From the NCBI RefSeq assembly GCF_005434975.1, contig NZ_SKCJ01000002.1, positions 868,001 through 932,000 of the forward strand: a stretch of DNA of 64,000 bases, in the 5' to 3' direction. Of the stretch, positions 18,799-28,246 are shown in pieces. The DNA is from Parerythrobacter lutipelagi (lineage in GTDB: Bacteria; Pseudomonadota; Alphaproteobacteria; Sphingomonadales; Sphingomonadaceae). The first letter of the stretch is position 1; every line of letters starts with the position of its first letter. Below the pieces are notes generated by a model that saw only the letters and a program-made list of their open reading frames with translations, was not told the DNA's origin and ran no database searches. Both the position numbers and the translations under genes were made by a program.

Positions 18799-20342
18799 TG
18801 GCCAAATCCCGGTTCACTGGCGACACGCACGGCTTCCTTCGCCGCTGCAAGGAGGGCGCTCGCTTTCGCTTCGCATTCGCGTTGTTCGTAGGCAGGGTCG
18901 CTGTCCGCCACGATGCCTGCGCCCGCCTGCACGTGCATCATGCTGTCTTTGACGACTGCGGTGCGCAGGACGATACAGCTGTCGACAGAACCGTCGGGCG
19001 CGAAGTAACCGACGCCGCCTGCATAAGCCCCTCGGGTCTCCTGCTCAAGCTCGGCAATAATCTCGCAGGCGCGGATTTTTGGCGCGCCGCTGACCGTGCC
19101 CGCCGGAAAGCCCGCGAACAATGCATCGAGCGCGTCATGCCCTGGGCCCAGCTGGCCCACCACATTGCTGACGATGTGCATGACGTGGCTGTAGCGCTCG
19201 ATGGTGTAGCTGCCGGTTACCTCGACCGTTCCTTCGCGGGCCACGCGGCCGACATCGTTGCGGCCCAGGTCGAGCAGCATCAGATGCTCCGCGCGTTCCT
19301 TGGGATCGGCAAGCAGGCTGTCCTCGGCGGCGCGGTCCTCGGCTGGTGTCGCGCCGCGCGGCCTTGTCCCGGCGATCGGGCGGATGGTGACTTCCCCGTC
19401 TCGGACCCGCACGAGTATTTCGGGGCTCGAGCCGACCACCGCAAAGCCGGGCAGGTCGAGGAAATAGAGGAACGGGGACGGGTTCACACGCCGCAATGCG
19501 CGGTATAGCTGAAACGGAGGGAGCGGGAACGGGCAGGTGAACCGCTGAGCCAGCACGACCTGGAAGATATCACCCGCCTCGATGTAGTCCTTCGCCCGGG
19601 CAACCATGCCGGAATAGGTCTCGCTTTCCAGCTCGGGATTGAGGGCCATCGCGGGCGCTTGCGGCAATCTCGGCTGTGCGGGCGTGGGCTGAGCGAGCTT
19701 CCTCAAAGTCTCGTCGATGCGCTCGCAGGCGCCGAACAAGGCCTGCCCGGGCTCGGACTGATCCGGCCATAAGGGTGCAATCGCGAAAAGGCTCTCTGTC
19801 AGGCCGTCGAACACGAGAATAACCGTGGGGCGAACGAACAACATGTCCGGCAGATCAAGCGGGTTGGCGGGTGCCCGGGGAAGCTTTTCGACCAGACCGA
19901 TTGTCTCGTATCCGAAGTAACCCACCAGGCAGGCGAGGGCGGGGGGCAACTCTTCAGGCACTTCGATCCGGCATTCGCCAACCAGCGCGCGTAAAGATTC
20001 CATTGATCCGGCACTGCATCCGGCAAATGCTTCCCGGTCGGTTTGCCAGTCTCGATTGATTGCGGCTGAATCACCCGATGCGCGGAACACGAGATCCGGC
20101 GCGAGGCCCAGCAGGCTATAGCGCCCGCGGATTTCCCCACCTTCGACCGACTCGAGCAGGAAGTCGCCTCGACCGGGTTCAATCAGCTTGGCGGCAGCGC
20201 CGACCGGAGTCTCTGCATCGGCGATGACCCGGCGCCAGACCAGCGATGGCTTGCCAGCCGCCAGAGCTTGGAGCGCTTCTGCGGCATTGGCCAGTCCAGG
20301 CACCTCGCCGGGATTATCCGAAGATCCTTCGTCAGATGGCAT
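18795..20342 (-). CDS. trpE: Anthranilate synthase component I
   Basis: A protein of 515 residues, the usual length of TrpE. It converts chorismate and ammonia to anthranilate with TrpG. The N-terminal domain (about 30-200) holds the feedback region. The chorismate-binding domain is marked by GDIFQVVLAQRF, IAGTRPRGATP, DLGRNDVGRVA and GTVSGAPKIRACEII. It comes 18 bases after the ppiD-like gene and overlaps the lipoprotein gene by four bases. No attenuator-like leader peptide was recognised upstream. Confidence 0.94.
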   Translation of the reverse strand: MPSDEGSSDNPGEVPGLANAAEALQALAAGKPSLVWRRVIADAETPVGAAAKLIEPGRGDFLLESVEGGEIRGRYSLLGLAPDLVFRASGDSAAINRDWQTDREAFAGCSAGSMESLRALVGECRIEVPEELPPALACLVGYFGYETIGLVEKLPRAPANPLDLPDMLFVRPTVILVFDGLTESLFAIAPLWPDQSEPGQALFGACERIDETLRKLAQPTPAQPRLPQAPAMALNPELESETYSGMVARAKDYIEAGDIFQVVLAQRFTCPFPLPPFQLYRALRRVNPSPFLYFLDLPGFAVVGSSPEILVRVRDGEVTIRPIAGTRPRGATPAEDRAAEDSLLADPKERAEHLMLLDLGRNDVGRVAREGTVEVTGSYTIERYSHVMHIVSNVVGQLGPGHDALDALFAGFPAGTVSGAPKIRACEIIAELEQETRGAYAGGVGYFAPDGSVDSCIVLRTAVVKDSMMHVQAGAGIVADSDPAYEQRECEAKASALLAAAKEAVRVASEPGFGQ

Positions 20343-20360
20343 GGCAGGGCAGCGTGCCCT

Positions 20361-22292
20361 TTACTGTTCGCCGACGAGCTGTTTTCTAACAGCTTCGATT
20401 CCGTCGTCGTTCTTCTCGACACCCATTTCCTTGCTGATCGCGTTGCGCAACTGCTGATTGTATTCTGCGCCCATCGCGCGAGCGAGTTCCTGCCGTGTCT
20501 GCGTCAACAGAGGATCATCCTGCGCGATTTCGCCGGCTTCGATGTCGTCGAGGTCGACGATGAACCAGCCCGCATTCTGCGGTGCCTCCAGCTTCTTGAA
20601 GGTGCCTTCCGCCATGCTGAACATCAGTGCCAGAGGCGGCGGTACGCGGCGCCCCAGCTGAGCCAGCTGCTGGCGCGAAAGATTGACCGGATCTGCCGGT
20701 GGCAGGGCTGTATCCTCGGCCTGCATCGCTGCGGCGAGCGTCTGGCCCTCTTTGAGCCGGGCAAGGATCCTGTCGCTGGCGGCCTTGGCAAGTTTTGCCC
20801 CTTGCGCATTTTTCCAGTCGGCCACCACGCGCTCACGAATTTCCTTTAGCGGCGCGGATGCGGATGGGGTGATTTCGGCTACCTCGAAGACAAGAAAGGT
20901 TTCCCCGGCTTCGATTTCGACCAGTTCGGGTTCGCCTTCGTCCATGTCGAATGCGGTCTGGATCGCTGGTGCCAGCACTTCGGGTGCCCGCTGTTGCGCG
21001 TTGCCATAAACGATGCCTGCACCCGTCAGGGGCTGGGTCACCTTTAGCTCTGCACCGACTTCCTTTGCGATTTCCGAGATCGATGCGCCATCGACAATCT
21101 GGCCTTCAAGTTCAGACGCAAGATCGGTCACAGCTTCACGCCGCTTGGTAAACCGAAGAACTTCGCGGATTTCTTCGCGCGCCTGATCCAGAGTGCGGCC
21201 GGCCTGCCGGTCAACCGAATCGATGCGCGCTACGTGGTATCCAAGCCCGCTCCGCGCCGGGGCGGCCACGCTGCCGCGCTCAGCAGCAAACACGGCATTG
21301 GCCACGGCTGCTGCCGTCTGTCCGGCGAATTCCTCTTTGGTTACGCTCTCGACGGTTGCAGTCGTGAGGCCAGCCTCACTGGCGACCTGACCAATTGTCG
21401 CGCCGCCTGCAATGCGTTCACGGAACGAGGCTGCTGCCTGCTGAGTGGGAACAATGAACTGAGTGATTGTCCTTCGCTCTGTCGCTTCAAACTGCTGGCG
21501 GTTTTCGTCGTAGAACGCTTTGATTTCTTCCGCCGTCGGCTCACCACGCTCGCCGAGCGCATCGACACCGAAAGTCGCGTAACGAATCGTGCGGCGCTCT
21601 GGTCTCACATAATCGCCCTTGTTCTCGTTGTAGTAAGCCGTGAGTGCGCTGTCTTTCGGATCCGTCTTGGGCGCGAATGCAGCGCTCGGCAGCAGCCCTA
21701 CCGTGCCACGGCGGGTCTCTTTGAGCAAAGCGGCGTATTGGCTTGAAACGCTCTCGGGGGCTTTGGCGCCAAACTGCGCCGGCACCAGCAATTGGCGGGC
21801 GAGCAAGAGTGAACCGAGTTCATCGCGCAGCTTGGCATCGGTCATTCCCATGCGCGAGAGTGATTCGAGATATGCGTCCTGATTGAAATTGCCGTCTGCC
21901 CCGCGGATTCCGGGTATCTGCAAAATCTCGCTGTTCACCAGATTGTCTCCGGCCCGCAAACCATACTCGCGGGCAAACTCGGCAAGCGAAGTGCGCGCAA
22001 TCAATTGTTCGATCACGTCATCCAGTCCGCCTTGCTCGATAAAGGCCGGCATGGAGATCGTGGGATTCTGTTCGCGAATGTTGCGAATCGCGTTGTTGGC
22101 CGCATCGACCAGGTCGGACGAGTTGATCTTCTCGTCGCCGACCACGGCGACGCGTTCACCCCCGGCGACACCGCCGAAGGTCGAATTCATCGCAACATCG
22201 CTGGTCGCAAATGCAAAACCGATCAGGACGACAAACGCCAGCGTGATCGGGATGCCCAGTTTGGATTTGAAGAAATTGCGAAAAATCTGCAT
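20361..22292 (-). CDS. PpiD/SurA-type periplasmic peptidyl-prolyl isomerase
   Basis: About 643 residues from the ATG at 22292 (MQIFRNFFKSKLGIP), chosen because this start places the basic N-terminus directly before a single membrane segment (about 13-31). A SurA_N-like chaperone region covers about 35-200 and a parvulin-type rotamase domain about 230-350, followed by a long helical C-terminus. Such proteins sit in the inner membrane and help fold exported proteins at the Sec exit. It is the first gene of the leftward run containing trpE. Confidence 0.87.
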   Translation of the reverse strand: MQIFRNFFKSKLGIPITLAFVVLIGFAFATSDVAMNSTFGGVAGGERVAVVGDEKINSSDLVDAANNAIRNIREQNPTISMPAFIEQGGLDDVIEQLIARTSLAEFAREYGLRAGDNLVNSEILQIPGIRGADGNFNQDAYLESLSRMGMTDAKLRDELGSLLLARQLLVPAQFGAKAPESVSSQYAALLKETRRGTVGLLPSAAFAPKTDPKDSALTAYYNENKGDYVRPERRTIRYATFGVDALGERGEPTAEEIKAFYDENRQQFEATERRTITQFIVPTQQAAASFRERIAGGATIGQVASEAGLTTATVESVTKEEFAGQTAAAVANAVFAAERGSVAAPARSGLGYHVARIDSVDRQAGRTLDQAREEIREVLRFTKRREAVTDLASELEGQIVDGASISEIAKEVGAELKVTQPLTGAGIVYGNAQQRAPEVLAPAIQTAFDMDEGEPELVEIEAGETFLVFEVAEITPSASAPLKEIRERVVADWKNAQGAKLAKAASDRILARLKEGQTLAAAMQAEDTALPPADPVNLSRQQLAQLGRRVPPPLALMFSMAEGTFKKLEAPQNAGWFIVDLDDIEAGEIAQDDPLLTQTRQELARAMGAEYNQQLRNAISKEMGVEKNDDGIEAVRKQLVGEQ

Positions 22293-22484
22293 GCGCCTGC
22301 CATTCCGAGAGAAAACCTGCGGGGCCATGTGGCCGCCTTCGGGCAAGCGCTTTATCCGCCCTGCGACCTCGCGGCAACAGTCACCGCTTTGTTTTGACCT
22401 GATGGCAAACTCGGTCTAGCGGAGCGCCCCTCACGCCCCATATAAGCGGGCAACCAACATTCAGAACATATTCGGGAAACTCCT

Positions 22485-23255
22485 ATGGCCGAACGGCCCT
22501 ATATCGTTGGCAACTGGAAAATGAACGGGACGCGCGCGATGTTGTCGCAGGCGCGTTCGATCGACCGTGCCGCGCAGAATCTTATGAAGGTCGAAGTCGC
22601 GATTGCGCCGCCTTACACGCTGATTCACCCGGTCCACCGGGAAGCCGGGCAAATCGCGGTCGGCGCTCAAGACTGTCATCCCGGTGCCGAGGGACCGCAT
22701 ACCGGCGATATATCGGCGGTCATGGTCGCTGATGCGGGCGCCAAATTCGTGATACTCGGTCACAGCGAACGCCGTCAGGACCATGGCGAAACCAATGCTC
22801 TCGTGCGCGAGAAATGCTCTTCGGCTATCGAAGCAGGATTGCGGATCATTCTCTGCGTCGGCGAATCGGAAGAGACCCGCGATGCCGGTAAGGCGGAAAA
22901 CCATGTGACCCGCCAGCTTAAGGCATCCCTCCCGGAAAATCTTGATAATGCGCAGGAAAGTCTGACGGTTGCTTACGAACCGATCTGGGCGATTGGTACT
23001 GGTCGTACGCCGACGGTGGAAGACATCGGCGCGATGCACCGCGCAATCCGGGCAACACTGAGCGATATGTTTGGCGAAGAGCAGGGCGCAGCAGTGCGCA
23101 TCCTCTACGGCGGCTCCGTCAATCCCGATAACGCATTCGAGCTGCTTTCCGCTGACGAAGTTGGCGGCGCACTGGTCGGCGGCGCCAGCCTGACAGCAGA
23201 GAGTTTCCTCGGCATTGTGATTGCCGCTGCAGAACTGAACGACCAACCCGCCTGA
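22485..23255 (+). CDS. tpiA: Triosephosphate isomerase
   Basis: A protein of 256 residues. It interconverts dihydroxyacetone phosphate and glyceraldehyde 3-phosphate. Catalytic Lys12 lies in GNWKMNG, the electrophilic His in LGHSERR and the catalytic Glu in AYEPIWAIGTG. The phosphate-binding loop LYGGSVNP is also present. A ribosome binding site precedes the ATG. The gene is divergent from the ppiD-like gene and is followed by secG. Confidence 0.96.
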   Translation: MAERPYIVGNWKMNGTRAMLSQARSIDRAAQNLMKVEVAIAPPYTLIHPVHREAGQIAVGAQDCHPGAEGPHTGDISAVMVADAGAKFVILGHSERRQDHGETNALVREKCSSAIEAGLRIILCVGESEETRDAGKAENHVTRQLKASLPENLDNAQESLTVAYEPIWAIGTGRTPTVEDIGAMHRAIRATLSDMFGEEQGAAVRILYGGSVNPDNAFELLSADEVGGALVGGASLTAESFLGIVIAAAELNDQPA

Positions 23256-23267
23256 TCACCAGGCGGG
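23247..23267 (+). terminator. Hairpin at the end of tpiA
   Basis: An 8-bp perfect inverted repeat CCCGCCTG/CAGGCGGG with a 5-base loop overlaps the tpiA stop. The following bases are not a clear T run, so it may attenuate rather than fully terminate transcription into secG. Confidence 0.35.
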
Positions 23268-23357
23268 CCCCTTGCGCTTGCCAACGCTTGCCGACGCTTG
23301 CCGAGGCGGTGCAGGGTGACTACATGGCGCTGAAGAACACAGATCGAGAAGTATTCA

Positions 23358-23720
23358 ATGTCCCTCTTTTTCTTTCTTACAATCGTCCAGGCGATCGTTG
23401 CAGCTGCGCTGGTCGGTGTCATTCTGATGCAGCGCTCCGAAGGTGGCGGCCTCGGGATTGGCGGCAACCCTAACGGAATGATGAGCGCCCGCGGCGCAGC
23501 GGATTTTCTGACCCGCGCGACAAAGTGGCTCGCGGTTGCGTTCGTCGTCCTGTCGATCGTGCTGGCAGCAGTTGCCGTCGAAACCGGTTCCGCTGATGAA
23601 ATAACGACGACGATCGACCGCAACGTGACCCCGGCTGATCCGCTGGGCGGCTCGACGCAAGCTCCGGCAGAGACGCCGGCTGCTCCGAGCAGTGATCCTC
23701 TCGACGGCAACACGAATTAA
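23358..23720 (+). CDS. secG: SecG, preprotein translocase subunit
   Basis: A protein of 120 residues with two membrane segments (about 3-22 and 55-75), separated by the family loop VILMQRSEGGGLGIGG. SecG assists SecYE in moving proteins across the inner membrane. The C-terminal tail, rich in Pro, Ala and Thr, is typical of alphaproteobacterial SecG. It lies between tpiA and pyrG, a common order in sphingomonads. Confidence 0.93.
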   Translation: MSLFFFLTIVQAIVAAALVGVILMQRSEGGGLGIGGNPNGMMSARGAADFLTRATKWLAVAFVVLSIVLAAVAVETGSADEITTTIDRNVTPADPLGGSTQAPAETPAAPSSDPLDGNTN

Positions 23721-23800
23721 GTTCATTTCATTGCGCTGACTGTGGATTGCGGCCTTTTGCCGGTTCATTCCGCTTGCGCCGGGTCCAATTCCACGCGTAA

Positions 23801-25447
<1,647 letters not shown>

Positions 25448-25666
25448 CGACGCAATTTTCCTGAATTGTGCCGATTATAACGTTTCACTGTCGATTCCGT
25501 ACTTTATCTTTTGATAGAAATGGCCCACAAACCGTCTGAGAGGACGTGCCTTCCTGCATCGAGAGATGGTTGGGAGGCTTTCCTTGCAGATTGAGCTTGC
25601 TCCGATCTTGACCGTCTTCTGCGACCCGGACGGTGAATTTCGGACAAGGCGGTACCTCGGTACCGC
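25448..25666 (+). other. Gap after pyrG; possible small RNA region
   Basis: No convincing coding frame is seen between pyrG and hsp20. One open frame of 69 codons (25566-25775) runs through two hairpins and looks non-coding. A perfect 8-bp inverted repeat GCGGTACC/GGTACCGC (25649-25666) sits directly before a strong rightward terminator. The region could be a long pyrG 3' tail or a separate small RNA. It lacks the 4.5S core motif and I could not match it to 6S RNA. Confidence 0.35.
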
Positions 25667-25696
25667 GGGGGCGATCCTTCGGGTTCGCCCCCTTTT
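25667..25696 (+). terminator. Rho-independent terminator, rightward
   Basis: A perfect 8-bp stem GGGGGCGA/TCGCCCCC with a 10-base loop is followed by TTTT. It terminates rightward transcripts, either pyrG (220 bases upstream) or a small RNA starting in the gap. Confidence 0.8.
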
Positions 25697-25710
25697 CGTT
25701 TCAGCGCCGC

Positions 25711-25747
25711 AAACGAAAACGGCCCGCGCTCAGGAGAGGCGGGCCGT
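25711..25747 (-). terminator. Rho-independent terminator of hsp20
   Basis: Read leftward, a 9-bp stem ACGGCCCGC/GCGGGCCGT (25719-25727 with 25739-25747) is followed by TTTTCGTTT. It lies 25 bases past the hsp20 stop. Confidence 0.75.
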
Positions 25748-25771
25748 CATTAATCGGAACGAAGCGGCAGC

Positions 25772-26251
25772 TTAAGCGGCGCTGGATTCGTCGCTCGATT
25801 TGCTGCCTTCGATCACTGAAAGGCCGGACTGGCCGTTTACCGCAATCTTCTTCGGCTTCATCGCATCTGGCACTTCGCGCACCAGGTCGATCACCAGCAG
25901 GCCATCTTCCAGATCGGCGTTCTCCACGCGGACGTAGTCAGCCAGTTCGAAACGCCGCTCGAAACCGCGATTGGCAATACCGAGATGCAATATCTGGCCC
26001 TCGACTTCGGATTCATCGCGCTTCTTGCCTTGAACCGTCAGCAGGTTCTGCTGCGCAGTGATATCGAGATCGGCCGGCTTGAAGCCCGCCACGGCCAGCG
26101 TGATGCGATACTCGTCATCGCCGCGGCGCTCGATATTGAAGGGGGGATAATTATCGCCTGAACTGGCGCGAGCCTGGTTCTCGAGGATATCGAACAGGCG
26201 GTCGAAACCGACGGTTGAACGGCGGTACGGGGTAAAATCAAAACGTGACAT
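25772..26251 (-). CDS. Small heat-shock protein Hsp20/IbpA family
   Basis: A protein of 159 residues from the ATG at 26251 (MSRFDFTPYRRSTVGFDRLFD), with GGAGGA eight bases upstream. A short N-terminal region is followed by an alpha-crystallin domain (about 35-130) with YRITLAVAGFKPADL and a LHLGIANRGFERRFEL segment. It binds unfolding proteins without ATP during heat stress. It carries an RpoH-type promoter and a ROSE-like leader, so both transcription and translation should be heat-controlled. Confidence 0.92.
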   Translation of the reverse strand: MSRFDFTPYRRSTVGFDRLFDILENQARASSGDNYPPFNIERRGDDEYRITLAVAGFKPADLDITAQQNLLTVQGKKRDESEVEGQILHLGIANRGFERRFELADYVRVENADLEDGLLVIDLVREVPDAMKPKKIAVNGQSGLSVIEGSKSSDESSAA

Positions 26252-26350
26252 CGAAACAAATCCTCCATTGAGCAATTTGACTGTATGAGAAGCCCGAATA
26301 CCGGCGCTTCCCGCTTGTGGCTGTCAGACCCGATGAGGCACCGGACAGCC
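26252..26350 (-). promoter_or_regulatory. ROSE-like RNA thermometer in the hsp20 leader
   Basis: The leader of about 100 nucleotides ends with TTGCTC-AAT-GGAGGA before the start codon. A U(U/C)GCU segment that pairs with the Shine-Dalgarno is the hallmark of ROSE elements upstream of alphaproteobacterial small heat-shock genes. Upstream inverted repeats such as GGCTGTC/GACAGCC fit the extra stems of the class. The motif is seen; the full fold was not computed. Confidence 0.7.
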
Positions 26351-26357
26351 ATTGCTG

Positions 26358-26385
26358 AAATAGGAAAAGAACCGGCAGTTTCAAG
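26358..26385 (-). promoter_or_regulatory. RpoH (sigma-32) type promoter of hsp20
   Basis: Read leftward, CTTG (26382-26385) and CCTATTT (26358-26364) are separated by 17 bases, matching the alphaproteobacterial heat-shock promoter CTTG-N17-CYTATnT. The predicted start lies about 100 bases before the hsp20 ATG. Confidence 0.75.
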
Positions 26386-26419
26386 ATTGTTCAACCAACC
26401 GGAAAACAGGGATTTTCGA

Positions 26420-26683
26420 ATGAGCCAGCCCAAGATCGACATCTACACCAAATTCGGCTGCGGCTATTGTTTTCGCGCAAAACAGCTGCTCGATGGCAGA
26501 AACGCGCAATACAATGAATTCGACATCACCATGGGCGGCGCAAAGCGCGACGAAATGCTGGAACGCGCACCGGGAGCGCGCACGGTTCCGCAGATTTTTA
26601 TTGGTGATACCCATGTCGGAGGATCGGACGAACTTGCTGCGCTGGACCGGGATGGCAAGCTGGACGCTTTGCTGGCCGGTTGA
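26420..26683 (+). CDS. grxC: Glutaredoxin 3
   Basis: A small thiol oxidoreductase of 87 residues from the ATG at 26420 (MSQPKIDIYTKFGCGYC). The active site is CGYC instead of the common CPYC, with TVPQIFIG and VGGSDEL further on, typical of GrxC. It reduces disulfides with glutathione. Its stop is immediately followed by the ATG of the amidase (TGAATG), so the two are translationally coupled. Confidence 0.9.
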   Translation: MSQPKIDIYTKFGCGYCFRAKQLLDGRNAQYNEFDITMGGAKRDEMLERAPGARTVPQIFIGDTHVGGSDELAALDRDGKLDALLAG

Positions 26684-27499
26684 ATGGTGCGGATTGCCCT
26701 CTTTCAGGCCCGCACCGGGATTGATCCGGCACGCAACGCGAGCGATCTCGTCGAAGCGATAGAGGGCGCGCAGCAGGGCGGGGCAGCCATGCTGTTCACG
26801 CCTGAGATGTCGGGTCTGCTCGATCGCGACCGGCAGCGTGCTGCCCGCCATATTGTCGAAGAATCGGCAAACCCCGTGCTTGCTGCGGCGCGTGAAGCTG
26901 CGACCAAATACGGCATTTGGGTGGCAATCGGATCTCTGGCAGTCGCGGGTAGAGGCGAACGGTGGGCCAACCGTAGCTTTGTGATCAACGCATCCGGTGA
27001 CATCGCCGCTCGTTATGACAAGATGCACATGTTCGATGTTGAGCTCGCCGATGGTGAAAGCTGGCGCGAGTCGAACGCCTACGCTCCCGGCGACAAAGTT
27101 GTCACTGTCGAAACGCCGGTGGGCCGGCTCGGCTTGACGGTGTGCTACGACATTCGCTTCCCGGCCCTGTTCGAGGCATTGGGCCGCGCGGAATGTGACG
27201 TCATTGCCATTCCCGCTGCTTTCACCCGACCAACCGGACTCGACCACTGGCATGTGATGCAACGGGCGCGTGCGATCGAAGCGAGCGCTTTTGTGGTCGC
27301 CGCAGCCCAGGCGGGCGATCATGAAGACGGACGCAGCACTTTTGGCCATAGCCTGGTAGTCGATCCGTGGGGCAAAGTCCTGCTCGATATGGGCACTGAG
27401 GCAAAGGGAATTGCCTTCGCCGAGATTGATCCGGCTCGTATCGCAGACGTCCGCCGGCAGGTGCCGAGCCTTGCCAACCGCCGCAAAATAATCAACTAG
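26684..27499 (+). CDS. Carbon-nitrogen hydrolase (nitrilase family amidase)
   Basis: A protein of 271 residues. The Glu-Lys-Cys triad of the nitrilase superfamily is present: Glu in LFTPEMSG, Lys in ARYDKMHMFDVEL and Cys in LTVCYDIRFP. The KMHMFDVEL motif points to the Nit1/NIT2-like subgroup, which hydrolyses deaminated glutathione or omega-amides. Pairing with a glutaredoxin gene fits a role in glutathione repair, but that is inference. Confidence 0.88.
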   Translation: MVRIALFQARTGIDPARNASDLVEAIEGAQQGGAAMLFTPEMSGLLDRDRQRAARHIVEESANPVLAAAREAATKYGIWVAIGSLAVAGRGERWANRSFVINASGDIAARYDKMHMFDVELADGESWRESNAYAPGDKVVTVETPVGRLGLTVCYDIRFPALFEALGRAECDVIAIPAAFTRPTGLDHWHVMQRARAIEASAFVVAAAQAGDHEDGRSTFGHSLVVDPWGKVLLDMGTEAKGIAFAEIDPARIADVRRQVPSLANRRKIIN

Positions 27500-27505
27500 C
27501 GCGCG

Positions 27506-27976
27506 ATGATCGTTTTCGACCTCCATTGCAGCGAAGGCCATACATTCGAAGGGTGGTTCGGCTCGTCCGAAGACTACGCCAGCCAAAAGGGGCGCGGGCT
27601 TGTATCCTGCCCCGAATGTGGTTCATCAGCGGTAGAGAAAGCGCCGATGGCTCCTGCGGTGCCGCGCAAGGGCAACCGGGGCAATCAGGCCTCGCAAATG
27701 GAAGATCGCAGGACTCCGGTCACCGGAGGTGAAATTCCGCCAGAAGTGCGCAAGGCGATGAAAGCGCTGGCAGACGCGCAGAAGAAGGCTTTGGCCAGTA
27801 GCAGATATGTCGGCGACGATTTTGCCGAGCAATCGCGCGCGATGTACTATGGCGAAAAAGACCTCGAAGCGATCCACGGCAAGGCTACGCTGAAGGAAGC
27901 CAGGGAATTGCTCGATGAAGGCATCGAAGTCGCACCGCTGCCGTTTCCGATTGCCGAGCCGGACAAACTCAACTGA
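27506..27976 (+). CDS. DUF1178 family protein
   Basis: A protein of 156 residues. The N-terminus IVFDLHCSEGHTFEGWF with Cys8 and CPECGS at about 37-42 forms a zinc-ribbon-like knuckle, as in the DUF1178 family. Function is unknown. It begins six bases after the amidase stop, a gene order shared by many alphaproteobacteria, and is the last chromosomal gene before the tRNA-Arg integration site. Confidence 0.88.
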   Translation: MIVFDLHCSEGHTFEGWFGSSEDYASQKGRGLVSCPECGSSAVEKAPMAPAVPRKGNRGNQASQMEDRRTPVTGGEIPPEVRKAMKALADAQKKALASSRYVGDDFAEQSRAMYYGEKDLEAIHGKATLKEARELLDEGIEVAPLPFPIAEPDKLN

Positions 27977-28053
27977 TTGCATCCGGAACCAGCCGACACT
28001 ATTGCCGCGAACCGGGGCGCCCGTAGCTCAGTCGGATAGAGCACCAGATTCCT
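27975..28053 (+). repeat. 79-bp direct repeat, copy 1 (tRNA-Arg 5' half and upstream)
   Basis: Bases 27975-28053 are identical to 28127-28205 by my reading, at an offset of 152 bases. The repeat spans 42 bases upstream of the tRNA gene and the tRNA 5' half up to and including the anticodon CCT. Confidence 0.9.
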
Positions 28054-28113
28054 TGCCGGAGCCGCGCAGCGGCGGAGACGACCGAAGCGCAGCTGAGGGC
28101 TATCTGGGGGCCA
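28017..28113 (+). pseudogene. Interrupted tRNA-Arg(CCT) copy
   Basis: The 5' half (28017-28053) equals the intact tRNA through the anticodon. It is followed by 48 unrelated GC-rich bases (28054-28101) and then 12 bases ATCTGGGGGCCA (28102-28113) matching the 3' side of the anticodon stem and variable loop. T arm and acceptor 3' strand are missing, so it cannot fold into a tRNA. Possible origins are a scar from an older integration at the same crossover point or a collapsed intron; tRNA-Arg(CCU) group I introns in the anticodon loop are known from Agrobacterium, but no group I core is seen here. Confidence 0.75.
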
Positions 28114-28126
28114 TTGCCGATCGCGC

Positions 28127-28205
28127 GATTGCATCCGGAACCAGCCGACACTATTGCCGCGAACCGGGGCGCCCGTAGCTCAGTCGGATAGAGCACCAGA
28201 TTCCT
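28127..28205 (+). repeat. 79-bp direct repeat, copy 2 (before and within the intact tRNA)
   Basis: This is the second copy of the repeat at 27975-28053. It leads into the intact tRNA gene and diverges from copy 1 right after the anticodon. Confidence 0.9.
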
Positions 28206-28245
28206 AATCTGGGGGCCACAGGTTCGAATCCTGTCGGGCGCACCA
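28169..28245 (+). tRNA. tRNA-Arg (anticodon CCT)
   Basis: A 77-nt gene including an encoded CCA end. The acceptor stem is GCGCCCG/CGGGCGC, the anticodon stem CCAGA/TCTGG with loop TTCCTAA (anticodon CCT, decoding AGG), and the T arm is ACAGG/CCTGT with loop TTCGAAT. Its 3' part from 28197 is duplicated at 47122, so the gene was used as the integration site and restored by the element. Confidence 0.95.
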
Positions 28246-28246
28246 A
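28197..28246 (+). repeat. attL: tRNA 3' end, left boundary of the element
   Basis: A 50-bp sequence from the anticodon stem to just past CCA is identical to 47122-47171. Sequences flanking the two copies differ on both sides, as expected for attL and attR of a tRNA-integrated element. Confidence 0.92.

Noticed and set aside
25448-25697. 6S RNA or 4.5S RNA gene
   Set aside because: The 4.5S core (GGTCAGG...GGAAGCAGCC type) is absent and I could not find the paired closing stem and central bubble of 6S RNA.
28054-28101. Active group I intron in the tRNA-Arg anticodon loop
   Set aside because: The insert is only 48 bases, with no recognisable P3-P8 core, and the 3' half of the tRNA is incomplete, so splicing could not yield a tRNA. 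A remnant cannot be excluded.
27915-28178. Open frame of 87 codons across the interrupted tRNA
   Set aside because: It covers the DUF1178 gene end, the 79-bp repeat and the tRNA fragment; it has no family features and is explained by these.
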